64,000 nt of DNA from positions 2,418,001-2,482,000 of the forward strand of contig OX637794.1 of the NCBI GenBank assembly GCA_951802425.1, in the 5' to 3' direction. This stretch comes from Clavaria fumosa (lineage: Eukaryota; Basidiomycota; Agaricomycetes; Agaricales; Clavariaceae). Shown here one piece after another: positions 12,322 to 23,439 of this stretch. The position numbers and the translations under genes were made by a program. Below the pieces are notes generated by a model that ran no database searches, was not told the origin of the DNA, and worked only from the letters and a program-made list of their open reading frames with translations. How positions within the stretch are numbered: position 1 is the stretch's first letter; the number at the start of each line of letters is the position of its first letter.

Positions 12322-12679
12322 TTGGACGTTTGGCACGACAAGTATTCGTCTACGTAGTCAACGACAGTGAAGGCTAGCGCGCATGTCGCGAGCTCAAGCT
12401 CGCCGCTGCGCCACTCTGGGCCAATAATTGTCGCTGATCTTTGAAAAAACGGACCACGTCGTTCTGCTGCGACTCCAAATGTCATTCTCAAACCGCTCGC
12501 TCCTCAGGTTTCTCAATTGTAACCCATCTCCTCGTCCAGCAATACGCGAAATCTGGCCCCATCTGGGGGCGGGAAGGGTTTAAGCCGTGAGATGTCTAAG
12601 GATTGAATCGCCTCTGGCAAATTGCTGCGACGGAGAGCAATGAGCGATGCGTTTTGGCAAGGGTGAGACGGAGAAAAGC
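12322..12679. other. Intergenic between trm9 and ALG13
   Basis: No supported ORF. It carries the promoter of trm9 and the 3' flank of ALG13, both on the minus strand. Confidence 0.5.
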
Positions 12680-13127
12680 TCACTCGACAGTCGCAGCTAC
12701 CAGATGTCCCAACAAGTCCAGTCTGGTTGCTAATTCGGTCTGATGGTTTTCTTGCAGTGTCGGGTTGGGCACGGCGATGAGAGGTTTGCGGTAGCTTAAC
12801 GCTTCAATTATTGTACCACTTCCTTGATCCGCGCATGAGCTTTCCTTCAATCAACGGAACGAATTGGGGAGGTCCACCAGCATGGCTGATCACCAAGTCC
12901 GCCCGCGCTAACTCGTCTGCCAAGGAGGGCTTGAAGGGCCAAACTTCAACATTTACACCACAAATATTGCTCGGTGGTAGCTGGGCCGAGAACAGGGTAG
13001 ATCTGCCGTATTGGATGACGAGTGTTGAGTAGCCCTTGGATTTGAGGCTTTCGAGAACAGCTTCTGAGAGCGTCCTCTTAATGAGCACGTCAAAATGCGT
13101 TGAACCGACAGTGACGAGTGCGATCAT
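12680..13127 (-). CDS. alg13: UDP-GlcNAc transferase catalytic subunit Alg13
   Basis: With membrane partner Alg14 this adds the second GlcNAc to the dolichol-linked oligosaccharide on the cytosolic ER face. Two exons (13127-12878 and 12822-12680, 55-bp intron, phase 1) give 130 aa, a normal length for fungal Alg13. Visible features: MIALVTVGSTHFDVLI start, VIQYGRS, DLVISHAG with Gly completed across the intron, SGTIIEALSYRKPLIAVPNP, and NHQTELATRLDLLGHL, which matches the GT28-type C-terminal fold. ATG 13127 is the only plausible start. It is divergently arranged with the PMP3-family gene, with about 130 bp between the start codons. Confidence 0.93.
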
Positions 13128-13258
13128 CAACTGCTCGACCCTTAGAGTTGTACGCCGGCAGCACTCGCGTCGTTCGGACTATGTAGCACTGCCACAGTCA
13201 ATGTCTAACACGTGTAAACAACTGGGCTCCTTGACCGCAGCGACGGTCTTCCCGCTTG

Positions 13259-14281
13259 ATGACCAGCGCCATGGAGACATATAGAGTGCCTCCAAAACTT
13301 GACCTTACCCCACGACGCTGGCATGCCTATATCATCCTCATCTTCATCCTTGGCGCCCTTCTGCCTCCTCTTGGTAAGCAGCGATGGCACAATCTCATAG
13401 CCGCAAGCCTGATCATCATTACAGCGGTTGCGGCACGATTCGGTATAGGAAAAGATTTTTGGATAAACGTCCTCCTGACGCTATGTGGCTACATTCCTGG
13501 TCTGTCTTATCCAAACCCGTATCGCCCAGCCAGTGTATTCAGTCCCTTCTAGGCCATGGCCATAATTTCTACATTCAGGTCATTGTCTCGTTCTTCTGGA
13601 TGAAAGACGCTTCCGTACTCACCCTAGGCTTAGAACATTCGGAACAACAAGACCCATGCGCGTACGCCCAAGTGGGTACAGCGATACCGACTCGTCGATA
13701 TGGCTGGGCTCGAACGCAAGCAACGGAAATCGCAATGGGCCAATCAATATAAAGGACGGAATCCCGTATCATCGCTCGAGGGTCAACCGTATGAAGCAGG
13801 GCAAAACCCCGGACCAAGCCAGGAGGGGACTCACGCAATGCCACCTCAAACGGACCAACTGTGGACATCTCAAGACGAGCAGTATTATACCGCACCTGGT
13901 GAAGCACAGACTACTCCCCCATCTGGACGATGGCATTACCCTGCCAACTTCGATGACGTTATTGTCGATGATCAGCCACCCGCGAGCAAGGCGAGTGCTG
14001 CCAAGAAGAAGCATAAGAAGAATCGATGGGAGCGGACAGAAGATGCATATTCCCAAGCCAGTACGGACACAGGAAAGAAGAAGAAGAAGAAGCAAAGTAA
14101 GGTTGGAGGAAAGAAATCGAGGAAAAGGGCAGGGTCGTCAGCGTCTGACGCAGGCGGTGATTCGGAATTTCCTGAAGATTCGGTGGGGGGGTTGTATGGA
14201 GAGAGAACCATTCCATCCCAAGAGACTCGAGCGAATGGTCAGATAACCCAGGTCGAGGACGTGCTTGACCATCAGCTGTGA
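13259..14281 (+). CDS. PMP3/UPF0057 family membrane protein with long hydrophilic tail
   Basis: PMP3 proteolipids are tiny two-helix plasma-membrane proteins linked to cation homeostasis and stress. Four exons (13259-13373, 13425-13499, 13553-13578, 13634-14281; introns 51-55 bp) give 287 aa. The PMP3 core is residues about 20-72: YIILIFILGALLPPL, then after intron 1 AVAARFGIGKDFWINVLLTL, CGYIPG, and after intron 2 HGHNFYIQ. After intron 3 comes about 215 aa of hydrophilic tail with two Lys/Arg-rich blocks (AAKKKHKKNRWERT, GKKKKKKQSK) and no recognised domain. Canonical PMP3 is about 50-60 aa, so the extension is most of the protein. Start 13259 is favoured, but Met5 (13271) is possible. Confidence 0.85.
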
Positions 14282-14853
14282 AGAATGTTTTTATTATGTA
14301 CCCAGGTCGCCTACCTTTTCCTTGGTTGGATCGCAAGTTGTGTCCGCACTATGAATTCACATGCATTAGAAGACCATTGTGCGTAGCATTTTTCAAGTTT
14401 GACTGGCCTGCGGATATCGGCGCTGGTGCTTATATGAGGTACAAGGACAAGGCGTGAATGGTACGAGCAAATGTTGCACTGAAAGCGCTTAAGCCAATTC
14501 CGGGAAGGCAACGGCAACTGAGGCGTGGCCTCGAGCGACGCGAGCAGCGAACTGAGCCAGGATGTTCACCACGCTCGTCGTTCCACTCTTCTTGCTCGTG
14601 TGTGCGACAAGCTTCAAAGCGGCGGTCCTGGTCGACTTCCAGGTCGCCCAGCCGCTTCTCTTGCCGAGAGACGCGAAGACGTGCACTCTGAAGATCATGC
14701 GCCTGCACTGAGTGACCCGTGCTTGAGCCAAATCATCTAGTGATCCTAACCGTGCGTGCAAGCGTCTCATCCGCCTGCACATAGACCGCCAACGGATTGC
14801 GGCGCCCCGGGTATTAGCCTCAATTTTACCGTCACCTCCAACAGTACGCAAAT
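14282..14853. other. No confident gene
   Basis: Overlapping frames on both strands (plus 14525-14740, minus 14489-14875) have no recognisable domain. The stretch may hold decayed upstream exons of the EF-3-like fragment that follows, but I could not show that. Confidence 0.35.
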
Positions 14854-15176
14854 ATGATAGGCTCGGCACCTTCACCGGTGCCCTTCACGGGGTATCAAAA
14901 ACTTGTGCAGCGGTTTGACAATATGGAGTCGTCTCGGGAAGGCGCTGGTTGTCGCGAGACATCGGGCAATCTCGTGCGCAAGCATTTAGAAGACATTGGG
15001 CTTGATGGAGACATCGCTCAATACAACGAGATATCCGGTTTATCGGGCAGTACGTGCTGAATATCGCCACGGGCCAGTCCATGCTTACTCATTCTCCATT
15101 AAAAGGTCAGAAAATAAAGTTGGTTATTGCTGCCTGTCTGTGGAATAATCCTCAGGTGTGGAACGTCGACTCTTGA
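14854..15176 (+). pseudogene. EF-3/New1-like ABC-F ATPase fragment
   Basis: Exon 14854-15049 ends in NLVRKHLEDIGLDGDIAQYN then EISGLSG. After a 56-bp intron (15050-15105), exon 15106-15176 reads SQKIKLVIAACLWNNPQV and stops within nine codons. In fungal translation elongation factor 3 and New1 the matching block is a helix of the type KHLEDxGLD, the ABC signature LSGGQK, then KLVLAA-W-P-LLVLDEPTN. Here the second signature Gly is Ser, and the Walker B aspartate region is missing. No ATP site can form from about 90 residues, so this is probably a truncated duplicate. Confidence 0.55.
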
Positions 15177-15404
15177 GCCCACACGGTCACGCTCGATGTC
15201 GTGTCCGCCGAGGCGGACCATGCGATCAACCAGAATTGGTATGTGTCCAGAAGCTCTCAAGAACAAACAGAAAATGGTTTGAAGCCATGAGTTGAAGGAC
15301 AGAAAAGAAGGGTTAGTAAGCAAACCAAAGAAAACAAAGCCGCCTGACCGCGTGAAAAGGCATGAAAGTGTGTTCGCCTTCCTCCAGCCACGACCATAGT
15401 TGCC
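15177..15404. other. 5' flank of pro3
   Basis: Non-coding by inspection. The long minus-strand frame across 15099-15842 is the antisense shadow of pro3. Confidence 0.5.
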
Positions 15405-16617
15405 ATGGGCTACACGCTTTGTGTTCTGGGTCAATAACCGTTCTCCTCTCTTCATGGCCGTCATTTTTCTGATACACGCGGCAGGTTGCGGGACGATGGG
15501 CGTCGCGATCTTGTCAGGGGTGTTGACGTCGTTAGAACGTAAATCCAGACCAGCGTCGTCCCCGTTGTCTGCTTGGGAGTCGCACACAACAGGCACGACC
15601 ACCCCTATCGATACACCGGACGCGTACATTCCGTCCAGATTCATTGCCTGTGTCGGTCGGCGGGAGAGCGAAGTCAAACTCAGGAAAACGTTGGACGAAA
15701 TAAGTCCCCTCACCCGCGGCGTCGAGATAATGTCGGGGGGTAACCTCACAGCTGTGAAGCAAGCGGATGTGGTGCTGTTATGGTGAGTTGGTCGTTTTGG
15801 ACGACTATTGCTTGACATTAAACGAGCTACGCGAAGTTGCAAGCCGCAACTAGTGTCGAGTGTCCTGGGTGAATCCGGACTTCTTCAAGCTCTGGACGGG
15901 AAACTTCTCGTCAGCATCGTTGCTGGCGTGAAAATAAGTCAGTTAGCCAAATTTCTGCAAGGCTCTACAAGAATCGTCCGTGCCATGCCCAACACTCCAT
16001 GCAAAGTGTGCTATGCTCTCCGCTTCAGAACGCGCGATCCTCACAATGCATGTGCGCAGATTCGGGAGGGCATGACAGTCGTCAGCACCCTGCCTACCAG
16101 CGCAAGCGCCGAGAGCGATCGACAGATCATCCTCAATATTTTCTCTTCCATCGGACGTTGTCGGTTCCTGGACGAAAAGTATTTTGATGCGTGCACCGCC
16201 CTATCCGGCTCCGGCCCTGCTTTCGCGTGTGTGTTCCTGGAAGCTATGGCAGACGGCGGCGTCATGATGGGACTACCAAGAGCGGAAGCTCTTGAACTCG
16301 CTGCCCAGAGTGAGAAACCGTTTCGCCACTCAATGATCGTGATGTTGACCGATTGCGTGCAGCGCTACAGGGGGCGGCCAGAATGGCGCTACAACCCCAA
16401 GTCCATCCTGCTCAGATCAAGGATTCTGTGACGAGTACGCTCTCTCTCTTTCCTTTGTCGTAAGGCTTGTCCTAACAATCGGGACTGTACAGCGCCTGGA
16501 GGTTGCACAATCGCAGGCTTGCTTGCGCTTGAAGATGGAAAGGTCCGGTCTACCATTGCTCGTGCCATTCAGATTGCTACGGAGCGTGCCAGTGAACTAG
16601 GAAAAACGGTGGAATGA
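15405..16617 (+). CDS. pro3: Pyrroline-5-carboxylate reductase
   Basis: Catalyses the last step of proline synthesis, NAD(P)H-dependent reduction of pyrroline-5-carboxylate. Six exons (15405-15429, 15485-15782, 15837-16005, 16060-16309, 16363-16434, 16493-16617; introns 53-58 bp) give 312 aa. The N-terminal Rossmann motif VLGCGTMGVAIL is split by intron 1. Then follow ADVVLLCCKPQLV, VSIVAGVKISQL, RAMPNTPCKIREGMTVV, and the substrate-site signature ALSGSGPAFACVFLEAMADG, with VTTPGGCTIAGLLALEDGKV near the end. Between residues about 30 and 55 there is a Ser/Thr/Pro-rich insertion (SRPASSPLSAW) not typical of the yeast enzyme. All splice joins preserve conserved residues. The gene looks functional. 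Confidence 0.95.
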
Positions 16618-16764
16618 CTCATCGAGCTCAGAATTAACTCACTATATTGTACCTTACCGTAAAGCTCAGATCTAAGATACACCGCATCCATAATCCACCA
16701 TACCCACGTGATTTAGTGTGACAAAACAGTAAATTTGAATAGGATATTTATTTTGGTCCTTTTT

Positions 16765-17045
16765 GGCATTCCAATCAGGACACTTTAATGCTGACGTAAT
16801 GAGGTAGCGGTGAAGCAGCCTTCCCGGCGTCCGAAGACGCCCGGGGGGCTCAAAGTCGCCAGGTCGTGTAAAGCAAACGGTACAGTACAGGGTGCGGAGG
16901 GTGGGTGCTCATAAAGACAGTACACTAGTGAAAGCGTAACAAAGGACGAAGTAAGAGACTGAATATGCAAGAGAAAGAACACACACCTAGTGGGCGGGGA
17001 GAAAGGACGAGGAGCCCCTTTCTCCAATGCACACTAGGTGGTGTA
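16765..17045 (-). repeat. Structured repeat, copy B (GC box plus long hairpin)
   Basis: Counterpart of 9732-10004. A GC-rich box lies at about 16829-16857 (CCCGGCGTCCGAAG, GCCCGGGGGGCTC), then GGTCGTGTA, AACGGTACAG and GGAGGGTG. About 130 bp further on is a hairpin with outer arms CACCTAGTG (16984-16992) and CACTAGGTG (17032-17040) and inner arms GGAGAAAGG (16998-17006) and CCTTTCTCC (17017-17025), both perfectly complementary. The arms differ in sequence from copy A, yet pairing is kept. Confidence 0.55.
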
Positions 17046-17224
17046 GCGGGTAGCGGGAAGTCCGAAGAAAGCTTGTCTCGGGACTGGCGTGGTGTGTTTG
17101 GCACTGCGGGGGGTACTTCACCCAAGTGCGGGTGTGCGGAGGTGACTGGAAGGCTTTGCCTCGCCTCGCGGGGCATGCAGAGGCGCGAGCAACGCTTGTC
17201 GCTGGGTGCATGGGCAGTAGTGTT

Positions 17225-17354
17225 GCCGCAGCTAGACTAGTCACGAGCCAGCTAGACCAGCTGCGGCTAGTGACTACTCTAGCTGGTCTCAATTTGTCTT
17301 AGCTGTAGTCATAGCTGCAGCTAGTGAGTTTAGCTGACTATAGTCATGGCTTAG
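17225..17354. repeat. AGCT-rich simple-sequence patch, left of gypsy insertion
   Basis: About 130 bp dominated by variants of TAGCTG, CAGCTAG and AGTCATAGCTGCAGCTAG. A similar patch lies at 23285-23435. The gypsy element at 17355 sits directly against it. Confidence 0.6.
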
Positions 17355-17645
17355 TATCTGACTGGGTCTCACACAACTTAAGTGTAAGGTCATGACGACA
17401 ATACTAAGATAAGGGGAAAAGAGTACAAAAAAGGAAAAGCGAAAGTACTTATAGCGAACGCTTCGGCACTTGCCGGCGTTCCCACGCTCGGACCCTCGGA
17501 TCACGTGATACGCCCAGGCCCCAGGTCATGTGATCTTACATGATTACATAATCCGACCCAGCCACAGGTCATGTGACCTTCCAACAACCCTCCCCAGTTT
17601 CTCCACAACTGCACTTTGGGATGGCTTACATAAGCGATCCTAACA
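17355..17645 (-). repeat. 3' LTR of minus-strand gypsy element
   Basis: In element orientation it begins TGTTAGGATCGC and ends CAGTCAGATA. It contains two TCACATGACC-like motifs, one TATCACGTGATC (E-box CACGTG), a TATAAG motif and TTATCTTAGTATTG. Confidence 0.95.
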
Positions 17646-17656
17646 TCACCCCCCTC

Positions 17657-20600
17657 TTAAGGCTGGGCGTCCCGACCAGCTAGCTTGGCCTTGTCAGGGT
17701 GAGCAAGGAAGAAGTCCCGGAGAAGCAGTGCCACATTGGTGAGGTTCCGTCGTGGCTCCCAAGTGTTCTCCTCTACAGGGTATCCCAACCACTTCACCAG
17801 GTATCTCACTCCACGCCCCACCTTCTTAACATCAAGGATCGCCTCCACATCATACTCCAGGTGGTCATCATCAATCGTAGGGGGCGGAGGGGGAGGCAGG
17901 TTCTGGGAAGGGAAGGAAGGGGGGTGGTATGGTGTCAACAGCAACTCATTGAAGACCCGATGGATGCGCCAGGCCCAAGGGAGCTTGAGGCGATACCCAG
18001 CAGGTCCCACCTTCTCCTCAACTGCAAAGGGGCCTGCTCTCTTGTTGTCAAGCTTTTTACAGGGCCGGTCCATCTTCAAGTTTCTAGTATCCAGCCAGAC
18101 CAGATCTCCCTCAGAGTACTCCCGACTTGGGCATTTCCCCTTATCGTAGCTCTTCTTCATCGCTGCCACTGCTTTCTCCATTGCCTCCTTGGCTGCTCTT
18201 CGGGACTCCGTGAGCTTAGCCATCCACTCGTCCGCCGCCGGGTTCACCTCAGAAGGTGGCCGGAGCCCCCCATTCCATGGGTGTCGTCCATAATCGAGGA
18301 AGAAAGGTGTCTGTCCTGTTGCTGAGTGCTCACGATTATTAAGAGCAAACTCCGCAGTGGACAACCATTCAGCCCAGTCATCCTGGAGATGGTCCACGTA
18401 AGCCCGGAGATAGATCTCCATCTCCTGGTTCGCCCGTTCCGTCTGTCCATCAGTCTGCGGATGAAAGGCAGTACTTGGATTTGCCTTTACCCGGATCATG
18501 GAGTAGAACTCCTTCATGAAGCGGGACACGAACTGGGACCCCCGGTCACTCACAACCTTGTGAGGGACTCCATGGTCACGAAACACTCGATCCCGGAGGA
18601 GACGCGCCACTCCAAGTCCTGTGAGGTCGAGCCCGATCGCTTCGAGCAGTGTCCGTTTCGTGAATTTGTCGACAATAACAAGGATGGCATTATGTCCACG
18701 GGAGAGGGGGAGGGGACTGACTATGTCCCATGAGATCACTGACCAGGGACCATCGGGCACCAGATGGGGGTGCAGTGGGGCAGCATGCTTGGTACGGTCG
18801 GGCTTCGTCCGCTGGCATGTCTCACACCCCTGGGCATACCGATCCACATCTTTTACCATGTCCGGCCACCAATAACCCTTCACTAGTGCTGCTCTCAACT
18901 TCCGGGGCCCAGGGTGTCCAGCAGCGGGGAGGTCATGCTCAAACTCGAGAACGGCCTCACGAGCTCCTAGGGGGACCCAGGTGACTATCCCCTTTCGCCA
19001 GAGTCCAGCACGATCTCATGTCCACTCATCATCAAGCTCCTCCGGCTTCTGTATGTGTACCGCGCTATTTTTCTGGAGTAGCGTCTCCATTTCTGATGTG
19101 AATGACACACGGACTTCCGTTTCCGGGAAAACCTGCACTGGTGCATCCTCCTCCACCATCTCTCCATAGTCTGGTCTCCGGGAGAGTGCATCTGCCTTTG
19201 TGTTCGACTTGCCAGTGCGATACTTTATCTCAAAGTCAAAGCACTGGAGCTCTCCAACCCAACGAACCTGCCTCGGCTTCAACTTCTGGGGCTTCCGGAA
19301 GTACTGGAGGTTTGCATGGTCTGTCCAGATCTCGATCGTCTCCTCTGCTCCAATGAGGTATGCTCGCCACTCGCGAAGTGCCCGAATCACAGCCAAGAAC
19401 TCCTTGTCGTACACATCGTAGTTCTTCTCAGCTGCAGTGAGGGCCTTGGAGATATAGTCAACAACTCTCCAGGTTCCATCCATCTGCTGCTGCGAGAGCA
19501 CTCCACCAGTTGCCAGGTTGCTTGCATCTGTCTCTACCTTCCATCTCCCTTTGTCCTGAGGCAGAGCCAAGACCGGGGCTGATACGAGTGCCTGGCAGAG
19601 ATCTCGGAAGGCTGCTTCCTCCTCCTCCTCCCATTTCCATGGAACATTCCCAGTCAGCCGGAAGAGTGGCTTTGCCCGGGCAGAAAGATTTGGGATGTGC
19701 CGGCGGAGGTAGTTCAGCATCCCATTGAACCTCTGGACATCCTTCACATTCTTAGGACGTGGCCAATCTCGGACTGCCGCACCCTTGGCCGGATCATGCT
19801 CTAGTCTGTTGTGGGAGATCTTCATCCCCAGGAAGATGATCTCACTCTTCTCAAACTCGCATTTACTGAGTTTGAGACACAACCCATTCTCTCCAAACTT
19901 CCTCAAGACCCGATCCATCCAGTACCGGTGTGTAGCCAAGTCCTCTGCAAACACAATGACATCATCCACATAGACCCTCACATGTCCTCCTGCAATCTCC
20001 TCCCTCAACACATGATTCATGAAGCGTTGGAAGGTGGCAGGGGCATTCTGCAGTCCAAACCACATGACAGCTGGTTCGAAGAGTCCACGGGGTGTCAGGA
20101 AGGCGCAGCGGTGCTGGTGCTCGGGCCAGACCTGCATAGATGGGAAACCTCCCTTTGCATCAATCTTAGAGTAGATCGATGCTCCTTTAAGCACATCCAC
20201 TGTGTCTCGGATGCGGGGGAGGGGGTACTTGTCCTTGATCAGGTGTGCATTCAGCCTCGAGTAGTCGATGATTGGCCGCAGTTTGTCCTTCTCATGTTTG
20301 AAGAAGAAGGGGCTGGCATACGGGGATTTCAAGGGCCGGATTCGTCCAGAAGCAAGCTGCTCATCCACCCAACGGTTCATCTCCACCATCTCCTGCCGTG
20401 TCAAAGAATACAGCTTGGAGGAGAGGTGCTCAGGGTCCTTTTTGAACTTGATCTTAATATCGAAGTCTGGTCGGGAGCAGGGAAGTTCATCCCACTTTGC
20501 TTCACTAAACACCAAAGGGTAGCGGCTGGGCCAATCGGGGGTAGGGCCAGAGTTGGGAAAACGGGTGTCCAGAATACTCGTGGATGCGAGGGTACTCGTT

Positions 20601-22105
20601 TTCAGGGGTGCAGGGGCTCGAGGGGATGGGGAACACTGTGGGGGGCAGCGGGTAAGGCTCAGCTCTGCCTTCTGCCAGTCGATATCCGGGTTATGCCGCT
20701 TGAGCCAGTCATGCCCAAGGATGACCTTGTGGGACTGGGTCTTTCCCAGCAGAAAGTGGATCCGCTCCTGGTGGTCACCAACCCTCACCAGCACCTCTAT
20801 CCCATATCAGACCTTTCCATCCCTGTTCTGTGTCCCATCCACATTATACATGGTGATTGGGTTCAGCAGGAGGGATGGCTCCAGTCCCACTCCTTTCGCC
20901 CACTCCAAATCCATGAAGCAGTTGGTGCACCCTGAGTCGACAAGGGCCTTCATTGTGGTCCCTTTGCCAGTGCTGAAAGCCTCCAAGTGCACCTGGATGG
21001 CTAGCTCTCGTGGCACATGTTTCCGCACTTCTGGCCGCACTCTGGTTAGGCGCTCTGCCAGTCTCACTTCCTCCTTCACCTCAGCTCCAATTCGGGTATG
21101 TCTCCGCTGCAAGATAGTATATCGGGGTATACTTGCAGCAGGCACAGGGACGGAAAGGGGGCTGGCACACTTCTTCTCCCCAGTGGGAGTCCTCCTCTCT
21201 CTCTCACACAGCTCTATGCAGGCTCGGAGCCGTACAATCTCTTTCTCATATCCCTCCGCCATTTGGGGGGCACATGGTGCTGCCCGGGTTTGGGCCCTTG
21301 GGACCTGCAGACGCGTATCAGGCAGGGGGCAGAAACGGACAGCATGGCCAGTCTGGTGGCATCGGAAACAACATCTCTCATCAGCAGGGACCCATCCTCG
21401 GGCCATGGCCACATCTGGAGTACACAGCAGAGGGGTCACAAGAGGTCGCGAAACAGTCACGGCAGGTCGTGGTAGGGTCGCGGTGGGTCGCGCGGGGGTC
21501 ACAGTGGGTCGCGGTGTCCGTTCCGTGAGTATCCCATCCAGTCGCCTTTGCTGGGCATCAAGCCTCTCAGCCAGCACCTTCCATTCTCCATATGTCTCTG
21601 GCATCGGGGAGACACCATAGATTCTCTCCACCAACCTCCTACTCAGGTTCAACTCCAGCCAATGGACTAGGATTCCTGAGTCCTTCTCTGCACTCAACTT
21701 CGCCCGTCGGGACAGCGTCTCGAATTTCGTGAAGAACTCTGGTGCTGTCATGGCACCCTGTTTCAGCCCTGCAATATCGGCAAGGGCAGTCGCACAGTCA
21801 TTTGGGTCATCGAATGCGCGCTTCATCTCCTCCACAAACTCTGCCCAGGTTCCGGCCTCGCCACTACCCAGGATCTCTTCCGCCTTCATATTCGCCCACT
21901 CTGCAGCGAATCCTTCTCCAGTAATTTTGCTCAGAGCAAAAAGGACCTTTAGCAGGTCCACAGCATAGACAGTCGGGTTCGCCATAAACAGGAGGCGAAG
22001 GGATCGGAGGAACGTACGGAAGTTCCTTTTCTGCCCATCAAAGGGGGCAACAGATAGGTCAAGCCTCATAGGTTGGGCTACAGGCGGGGCAACATGGTCT
22101 GCCAT
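17657..22105 (-). pseudogene. Gypsy Gag-PR-RT-RH-INT-chromodomain polyprotein, two in-frame stops
   Basis: One frame of 1,483 codons from ATG 22105 to the TAA just before the 3' LTR. Order: Gag (VAPFDGQKRNFRTFL), CCHC knuckle CFRCHQTGHAVRFC, aspartic protease ALVDSGCTNCF, reverse transcriptase with YVDD (VRVYVDDVIVFAED), RNase H (VETDASNLATGG), integrase zinc-binding WWPDMVKDVDRYAQGCETCQ and the D-D-E core (SWDIVSPL, VVSDRGSQF, QTERANQEME), and a C-terminal chromodomain (YDVEAILDVKKVG, YLVKWLGYPVEENTWEP). TGA codons at 20807-20809 and 19016-19018 replace CGG and CGA of the sister copy. Otherwise open, so recently inactivated. Confidence 0.93.
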
Positions 22106-22668
22106 CACAGGCCCTGGATGCTGTAAATAAAGTTCCAGGCCTTGGGCACTCAGGATTTCTTCGATCTCTTAACAGTCCTGTCCTCTTAGGCTGCTCTTCT
22201 GTGTACTTATGTACCTATAGAACTCTTATTCTATGAAACTTTTGTTAACGTGGGGCCCAAATGGTGTCCCAGGTGGTCGCTCCACAACTCCTAATGAGTT
22301 GCCCGTGCGCCCTTCTGACAATGGTCACAGAGCAAGGGCCCTGTCCACTGGACCAGGAAACTACAGAAAGACTATGTAGGGGCCTTTCCTTGCCCTGTAC
22401 ACTACACGATTCACTGGTACGTAGCTGTAAAACAAAGTTCCGGGCCTTGGGCACTTGGTATCACTTGGGGAGGGTCACAGTTGACTTCCTCCTGGTCTGG
22501 TCACGTGTATCTACACACAGTAAAAATTTTGCGCAGTTCTGTTACACACCGCGGGCAGGGTAAAGGAGAAGAGGATGATAGGGGCTGAGCTGTGACAACG
22601 TGTCACAGTTTGAAATTAAGGGTCCAGGCTAGCCGGGTTAGGACACGGGGCTAGGGCGGACAGGCGGA

Positions 22669-22679
22669 TCTTAGTATTA
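22669..22679 (-). promoter_or_regulatory. Putative self-priming primer-binding site
   Basis: On the minus strand, AATACTAAGAT follows the 5' LTR after one base. It is the exact reverse complement of ATCTTAGTATT inside the LTR, about 45-55 bp from the LTR end. Tf1 of fission yeast primes this way, using the first 11 nt of its own transcript. The role here is inferred from that precedent. Confidence 0.6.
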
Positions 22680-22970
22680 TATCTGACTGGGTCTCACACA
22701 ACTTAAGCGTAAGGTCATGACGACAATACTAAGATAAGGGGAAAAGAGTACAAAAAAGGAAAAGCGAAAGTACTTATAGCGAACGCTTCGGCACTTGCCG
22801 GCATTCCCACGCTCGGACCCTCGGATCACGTGATGCGCCCAGGCCCCAGGTCATGTGATCTTACATGATTACATAATCCGACCCAGCCACAGGTCATGTG
22901 ACCTTCCAACAACCCTCCCCAGTTTCTCCACAACTGCACTTTGGGATGGCTTACATAAGCGATCCTAACA
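22680..22970 (-). repeat. 5' LTR of minus-strand gypsy element
   Basis: 291 bp. It differs from the 3' LTR at three transition sites (GTGTAAGG/GCGTAAGG, GGCGTTCC/GGCATTCC, GATACGCC/GATGCGCC, plus-strand reading). Confidence 0.95.
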
Positions 22971-22975
22971 CTTAG

Positions 22976-23439
22976 CTGCCAACTCTTATATTATAATTAT
23001 GTGTTCATTCTCACTGCTGTAATGCCCTGGTGGCCATGACACTGCAGTACTGCTACTTTGACTAATAGTGCAATGCCACTACTATCATCAGTTACAACCC
23101 CTGTCACTGTCAGTTCATAAGCTGGTTCATATGCAACAAGTCTAAGAATGATAAAGTCAGCACAGCAGGGATAAAAAGGTGAGTTACAGCATGGCTAACA
23201 AGATAATAGAGCATTTAATGGTGAAATATTTGAAAGATAAAGTGCTATTCTCAACTTATTTCACTTGAAACTTTACATCAAACCTAGCCATAGCTTAGCT
23301 GCAGCTATCAGCTATGGAAATATCAATAGCCATAGTCATAGCTGCTTTGTAGCCATAGCTGATTGCCAGCTAGGCTACAGCTACAATCAGCTATGGCTAT
23401 GGCTATTAGTCAGCTACTAGTCATAGCTGTGGCAACACT
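22976..23439. repeat. Non-coding stretch ending in an AGCT-rich patch
   Basis: 22976-23284 is AT-rich with no gene. 23285-23435 is a simple-sequence patch built from AGCTATGG, CATAGC and TCAGCTA variants, resembling 17225-17354. It continues the sequence interrupted by the gypsy insertion and abuts the truncated gypsy copy at 23440. Confidence 0.55.

Larger units (their letters stand above)
17355..22970 (-). mobile_element. Full-length chromodomain Ty3/gypsy (Tf1/sushi-like) retrotransposon
   Basis: Bounded by 291-bp LTRs (17355-17645 and 22680-22970) and a 5-bp target duplication CTTAG (17350-17354 and 22971-22975). The LTRs differ at three sites, all transitions, so it is fairly recent. 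One long polyprotein frame with two nonsense codons fills the interior. After the 5' LTR comes an 11-nt site complementary to the LTR, then a leader of about 560 bp holding a 19-bp near-palindrome CTGTGACAACGTGTCACAG (22590-22608). About 96% or more similar by eye to the plus-strand copy at 31969-37538. Confidence 0.95.

Noticed and set aside
15099..15842. 247-codon minus-strand ORF
   Set aside because: Antisense shadow of pro3 with no domain; the plus strand encodes a full conserved enzyme.
17699..18325. 208-codon ORF, repeated at 36568-37194
   Set aside because: Antisense of gypsy integrase/chromodomain.
20553..21620. 355-codon plus-strand ORF, repeated at 33273-34340 on minus
   Set aside because: Antisense of gypsy gag/protease in both copies; the sense frame carries the recognisable domains.
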